Assembly (NCBI GenBank): GCA_046330225.1 | Contig: JAXLTD010000008.1 | Coordinates: 1 to 64,000, forward strand | DNA from: CANJIV01 sp046330225 | GTDB lineage: Bacteria > Actinomycetota > Thermoleophilia > Solirubrobacterales > Solirubrobacteraceae | DNA: 64,000 nucleotides | Direction of reading: 5' to 3' | Shown here: positions 61,257 through 64,000 of the stretch, piece after piece | Position numbering within the stretch: position 1 is the stretch's first letter | Layout: each line of letters begins with the position of its first letter | The notes under the pieces: model-generated | Seen by the model: only the letters and a program-made list of their open reading frames with translations | What the model was told of the DNA's origin: nothing | Database searches by the model: none | Position numbers and translations under genes: made by a program

Positions 61257-62114
61257 TCAGTCGGTGCCGAGGATCGCGAACCAGAAGGCTTGCGTTCCGT
61301 TCCGGCCCAGCACTCGGTAGCGCTGCGGGCTGGTAATCGCGAAGCCGTCGACCGGAGTCCGCGGTCGCGCCATCCACTTTGCGATGACGCCCTTGGCCCG
61401 GGAGCACGTCAGCCCGAGCACGCGGATGCTGGTGGCGGCCGTGCCCAGCGGGCCGGCGACCTGTCCCGGACACGCCGTCATCGTGTATTCGGGGCGTCCG
61501 AGGCAGTCCGCGGAGCACACCCACCGTCCGCGCGCGGCGCTGTAGGTCCAGCGCTCGGAGTGGGCCTTCCCGTCGATCGAATGGGTGGCCTTGACGAACG
61601 CGGTGACGAAGGCCGGCCGTCCGCTCGGACGGGTCATCGTGACCGAGTCGGCCTCGATGGTCTGGAGGCGGCTGAAGGTCAGCCCGTGGGTGCGGGCCTG
61701 GCGCAGGATGACGAGGTTCTCACCCGCCGACGCGGTGATCGAGTTCCGTGCGGCCACTTCGATCCGGCCGTCCGACCGATCGAGGTTGCCGACCCAGGCG
61801 GCGCGCAGGCCGCTCTGACGGTTGCCGGGGCTGGGTCCCCAGACCACGCGCAAACTCGCTCGCCGAAGCGAGCCGCGAACGGACTTGCAGACCATGAGCT
61901 CGGTCACCGGCGTCGCCGCGGCGTCGAAATTGAAGACGTCGACGAGCTCCTTGGCGCTCGTGCCGTCGAGGTTGATGCGAACCACGTGGTGCCGGTCGGT
62001 CTCGGGCACCTGGCATGGCAGCGAGGCGGCGTTCGCAGCCGCGGGCGCCAGGACGGCGGCGATGGCTGCAAGCGCGAAGCCGGGAACCAGGCGGGATGCG
62101 TGGCGTCGTGCCAT
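61257..62114 (-). CDS. Exported hypothetical protein
   Basis: GGAGGG lies six bases before ATG 62114. A signal peptide (LVPGFALAAIAAVLAPAAAN) precedes a 250-residue mature chain with six cysteines (including CSADC). Segments such as ITASAGENLVILRQARTHGL look beta-rich. It is upstream of the gene at 60608 in the same orientation, 40 nt away, so they could form an operon. Function unknown. Confidence 0.65.
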   Translation of the reverse strand: MARRHASRLVPGFALAAIAAVLAPAAANAASLPCQVPETDRHHVVRINLDGTSAKELVDVFNFDAAATPVTELMVCKSVRGSLRRASLRVVWGPSPGNRQSGLRAAWVGNLDRSDGRIEVAARNSITASAGENLVILRQARTHGLTFSRLQTIEADSVTMTRPSGRPAFVTAFVKATHSIDGKAHSERWTYSAARGRWVCSADCLGRPEYTMTACPGQVAGPLGTAATSIRVLGLTCSRAKGVIAKWMARPRTPVDGFAITSPQRYRVLGRNGTQAFWFAILGTD

Positions 62115-62277
62115 GAGTCGGCCCTCCAATGACGATGTGCTTCCACGGTACGCCGGCGCACCTCGCCCGGCGTCCGTTCGTTTCCGCAGGGCTGCTGCAT
62201 CTTTCCCGACCGGATTGGACGGGGTCCGGCCAGGCGGCCCGGGTCACGCCGCGCCCCGATCGGTCAAGCTCCTCCCG

Positions 62278-63384
62278 GTGCGGAGCCGCGTGCGCAGAAG
62301 GGAGATCGAGCGGGCCGGTCGGCCCGTCCCCATCGCGGCGGCCGCCTCGGCCCGCCGCTGGGCACTGCGGGCGCTCGACGCGGTCCCCGGGCGCCTCGCG
62401 CGCGAGTGGAAGGGAATGGCGGACACCACGATCGCGGGCGTGCTGGACACCCGGGCGCCGGACGGCGAGCCGCCGCAGCCGGCCGTGACCGCGGCGCTGC
62501 ACGCGCGGCTGAGCGCGCGCCAGGCCGACGCGGCCCGGAACGCTGCGCTTGCGGCCGACCGCGATCTCTGGGAGGCAGCATCTGAGGCCGACCGCCTCGC
62601 CATCGAGCTGCACTGCGCGATCGATCGCGACGTCGAGGGCATCCCGCAGTCCATCGGTCTCACGAATGCCCGGCCCCCGGGATCGGTCCACCACAGCGCG
62701 CAGGGGCCGCTGGCCGCCGGGGGCGCCCTGCGGATCGCCGACCTCGTCGCCGACGCTCTCGCGGCCAGCGGCGCCCCGATCCGCGCAGGCGCGCGCCTCC
62801 TGGACTTCGGGTGCTCGTCGGGGCGGGTCGTGGCGCCGCTGCACGCGGCGTTCCCCGATGCGGCGTGGTTCGGCTGCGATCCCAACCGTGACGCGATCGC
62901 CTGGGCCGCCGCGGCGCTTCCCGCCGTTCGCTTCACGTCCAGCCCGACCGACCCGCCGCTGCCGTATGGCCCGGCCGCGTTCGACGTGGCGTTCGCGATC
63001 AGCATCTGGTCGCATCTCGCACCGGCGGCAGCCACGCGGTGGCTCGGCGAGATGCTGCGCATCCTCGAGCCGGGCGGGCGCCTGCTCCTCACGACGCACG
63101 GGATCGCCTCGATCGCGCACTTCGCCCACGCCCGGAAGTGCGCGCCGAGCATGGTGCTCGACATCGCCCGGCGGCTCTACGCCGACGGGACGTGGTTCCG
63201 GGGCGACTTCGGCCAGGAGGGCGACTGGGGCGTGCGCCATGCCGAGTGGGGGACCGCCTTCTACTCACCGGAGTGGGTGCTGCGGGCGCTTGGCGGCCGG
63301 TGGAGCGTGGAGCACTTCCGGCCCGGCGGCCTCGAGCACAACCAGGACGTCTACGTCCTGGCGGCCTCGACGGCGTGTTCCTGA
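62278..63384 (+). CDS. SAM-dependent methyltransferase
   Basis: The 368-residue protein has a helical N-terminal part (about 1-130) and a class I methyltransferase domain: LLDFGCSSGRVVAPLHAAFP (motif I), WFGCDPNRDAI (motif II), AFDVAFAISIWSHLAPAA and MLRILEPGGRLLLTTHG. The extra C-terminal strand HNQDVYVLA is typical. GTG 62278 was chosen; a GTG at 62290 is possible. Substrate unknown, perhaps a sugar or lipid intermediate. Confidence 0.8.
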   Translation: MRSRVRRREIERAGRPVPIAAAASARRWALRALDAVPGRLAREWKGMADTTIAGVLDTRAPDGEPPQPAVTAALHARLSARQADAARNAALAADRDLWEAASEADRLAIELHCAIDRDVEGIPQSIGLTNARPPGSVHHSAQGPLAAGGALRIADLVADALAASGAPIRAGARLLDFGCSSGRVVAPLHAAFPDAAWFGCDPNRDAIAWAAAALPAVRFTSSPTDPPLPYGPAAFDVAFAISIWSHLAPAAATRWLGEMLRILEPGGRLLLTTHGIASIAHFAHARKCAPSMVLDIARRLYADGTWFRGDFGQEGDWGVRHAEWGTAFYSPEWVLRALGGRWSVEHFRPGGLEHNQDVYVLAASTACS

Positions 63385-63458
63385 AGCTCTTTGGGCCAGG
63401 CGACGCCGTCTACAGCAACGTCTACAAGCCGGCCTTTCGGTCCCCGGCGCCGGCCGCC

Positions 63459-64000
63459 TCAGAGCCAGCCGAAGCCCACGCCGAAGACCAGGCCCATCGC
63501 GATGTCGATCGCGGCGAGCCCGCCGAGCCGGCGCCAGCGGGCGCGCTGGTCGGGCGCGTCGTAGACCCAGGCGGCGTAGAGGTAGAACCAGAGGTACCCG
63601 AAGAGGAAGATCAGCAGGACGAACGGCGTGTTCCACCACCAGTACTCCCAGTGGAAGGTGCCGGTCTCGTGCAGGAAGAGCTCGACGGCGACGCTGAGCA
63701 GCGACATGCCGATCGCGATCGCCAGCCGGTTGGGCATCCCGAGGATCCGCTTGGCCCGGTCCGCCGGGAGGAACTTGGCGTAGACGATGCCGCCCAGCGC
63801 GAACATGAACGAGATCTCCACGTTGAGGCCGATGAGGAACTGGTAGGCCGTCGGTCCCGTGGTCGCCCACAGGGGCGCCCGATCGGTCGCCTGGAGGACG
63901 AGCGCGTTGACGATCTCGTTGAACCAGTCGGCGAGCCACACAGCGAGCCCCGCCGCGACCACGTCGAGCCGCCCGCGCTCGACCTCGTGCGCGTAGACGA
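63459..64000 (-). CDS. Partial multi-pass membrane protein
   Basis: The frame is open to the window edge, so the N terminus is missing. About four membrane helices are visible (AYQFLIGLNVEISFMFALGG, LAIAIGMSLLSVAVELFL, FVLLIFLFGYLWFYLYAAWV, GLAAIDIAMGLVFGVGF). Aromatic clusters such as HWEYWWW lie near the outer face. No family was recognised. The gene is convergent with the methyltransferase. Confidence 0.7.
   Translation of the reverse strand, partial: VYAHEVERGRLDVVAAGLAVWLADWFNEIVNALVLQATDRAPLWATTGPTAYQFLIGLNVEISFMFALGGIVYAKFLPADRAKRILGMPNRLAIAIGMSLLSVAVELFLHETGTFHWEYWWWNTPFVLLIFLFGYLWFYLYAAWVYDAPDQRARWRRLGGLAAIDIAMGLVFGVGFGWL

Overview
The window is very GC-rich. It carries tRNA genes, actinobacterial protein families and many exported beta-rich or glycine-rich proteins of a kind common in soil Actinomycetota. 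The gene content suggests the class Thermoleophilia (Solirubrobacterales-like). That placement is an inference from style and content, not from a marker gene.

Layout. (1) 15-10611 is an integrated mobile element of about 10.5 kb. It sits in the 3' half of a tRNA-Ser(UGA) gene and is bounded by a perfect 62-bp direct repeat (15-76 and 10550-10611). It carries a tyrosine integrase cut by one in-frame amber codon, an excisionase-like HTH protein, a zinc-ribbon protein, a ParB-like DNA-binding gene, a replication-type gene with a 19-bp inverted repeat, a protein with a tandemly duplicated DUF3626-like domain next to a divergent Nudix hydrolase, and a tight three-gene unknown cassette beside attR. 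(2) 10671-18511 is chromosomal: a GAF/GGDEF/HD-GYP signalling protein, a methyltransferase, tRNA-Ser(GCU), an AbiEi/DUF559-type protein, a cupin-arginase pair and a CoA-acylating semialdehyde dehydrogenase. (3) 18646-42872 is dominated by large exported proteins (1555, 1244, 1049, 622 and 517 aa) plus two flavoenzymes, tRNA-Arg(ACG), two tandem paralogues and an exported alpha/beta hydrolase. (4) 43105-50368 is one minus-strand six-gene operon: dabB, dabA, a PII-like gene, purK, purE and an enoyl-ACP reductase. The genes overlap by 4, 4, 4, 4 and 22 nt and follow a near-consensus promoter. dabAB encode an inorganic-carbon accumulating complex, so the operon pairs bicarbonate supply with a bicarbonate-consuming purine step and with fatty-acid synthesis. 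(5) 50570-55396 holds two TetR modules, each divergent from its likely target with a palindrome between them, plus exported and FAD-linked proteins. (6) 55526-60566 is a five-gene locus: two paralogous exported proteins flank an alpha/alpha-toroid membrane protein and are followed by ExbB-like and DUF2149 (ExbD-like) genes, with two related palindromic boxes upstream. (7) The end holds two exported proteins, a methyltransferase and a partial membrane protein.

Quality note. Five genes in the first 16 kb, both inside and outside the element, each need exactly one inserted base to restore a conserved reading frame. This may reflect systematic single-base deletions in the assembly rather than biological decay, and it weakens any claim that these genes are dead.
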